DNA of 5,075 nt, from NCBI GenBank assembly GCA_028696635.1, contig JAQVGR010000172.1, forward strand, positions 1 to 5,075. The letters are read 5' to 3'. The notes beneath the pieces are model-generated. The model made no database searches, had not been told where the DNA came from, and was given only the letters and a program-made list of their open reading frames with translations. The stretch is from Candidatus Krumholzibacteriia bacterium. GTDB taxonomy: Bacteria > Krumholzibacteriota > Krumholzibacteriia > Krumholzibacteriales > Krumholzibacteriaceae. This document shows positions 5,061-5,075 of this stretch, piece after piece. The position numbers were made by a program, and so were the translations under genes. Numbering within the stretch: the first letter of the stretch is position 1; each line of letters opens with the position of its first letter.

Positions 5061-5075
5061 CCCGGTCTCTTCGGA

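Noticed and set aside
1..5075. CRISPR arrays, tRNA/rRNA genes, insertion sequences, attachment sites
   Set aside because: No direct-repeat array, no clover-leaf or rRNA motif, no transposase and no long terminal inverted repeats were found by reading both strands.

Overview
The window is a GC-rich piece of a bacterial genome, and every gene I can support lies on the minus strand. Gene order is therefore described from high to low coordinates. The content (iron-sulfur flavoproteins of electron bifurcation and a selenocysteine-type peroxiredoxin) points to an anaerobe that makes selenoproteins. A sulfate-reducing or syntrophic deltaproteobacterium, or a related uncultured anaerobic phylum, would fit, but the sequence alone does not fix the lineage.

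Region 1 (5060 to 4321): a peroxiredoxin gene, read here as 204 residues from 5045 to 4431 across an in-frame UGA at 4899-4901. The UGA sits exactly where the peroxidatic cysteine belongs, and a bacterial SECIS-like hairpin with a GGUC loop follows it at 4871-4888. I call the gene prxU, a selenoprotein. A conventional gene finder would report only a truncated protein starting after the UGA. A strong intrinsic terminator (4321-4353) closes this transcription unit.

Region 2 (4320 to 4186): a short regulatory region. It holds an AT-rich inverted repeat, a sigma70-type promoter (TTGACA, 17 bp, TATTGT) and a leader of about 80 nt that ends in a strong Shine-Dalgarno before a GTG start.

Region 3 (4185 to 1, continuing past the window): an apparent four-gene operon. 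It starts with an unusual response regulator, a receiver domain followed by two Lrp/AsnC-type (RAM) ligand-binding domains and no DNA-binding domain. Then come a NuoE/HydC-like [2Fe-2S] protein, a NuoF/HydB-like flavoprotein with extra iron-sulfur domains, and the N-terminal 262 residues of a fusion between a NuoG/HydA-type [2Fe-2S] ferredoxin and a GltD/NfnB-type FAD oxidoreductase. This HydC-HydB-(ferredoxin-NfnB) set matches the Stn (Sporomusa-type Nfn) electron-bifurcating transhydrogenase. That enzyme links NADH, NADPH and ferredoxin pools and lacks a hydrogenase subunit.

Working together (inference): the three enzyme subunits would form one soluble complex. The co-transcribed receiver-RAM-RAM protein is a candidate sensor/regulator of its expression or activity. 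The peroxiredoxin is separately transcribed and would protect such oxygen-sensitive metal enzymes from peroxide.
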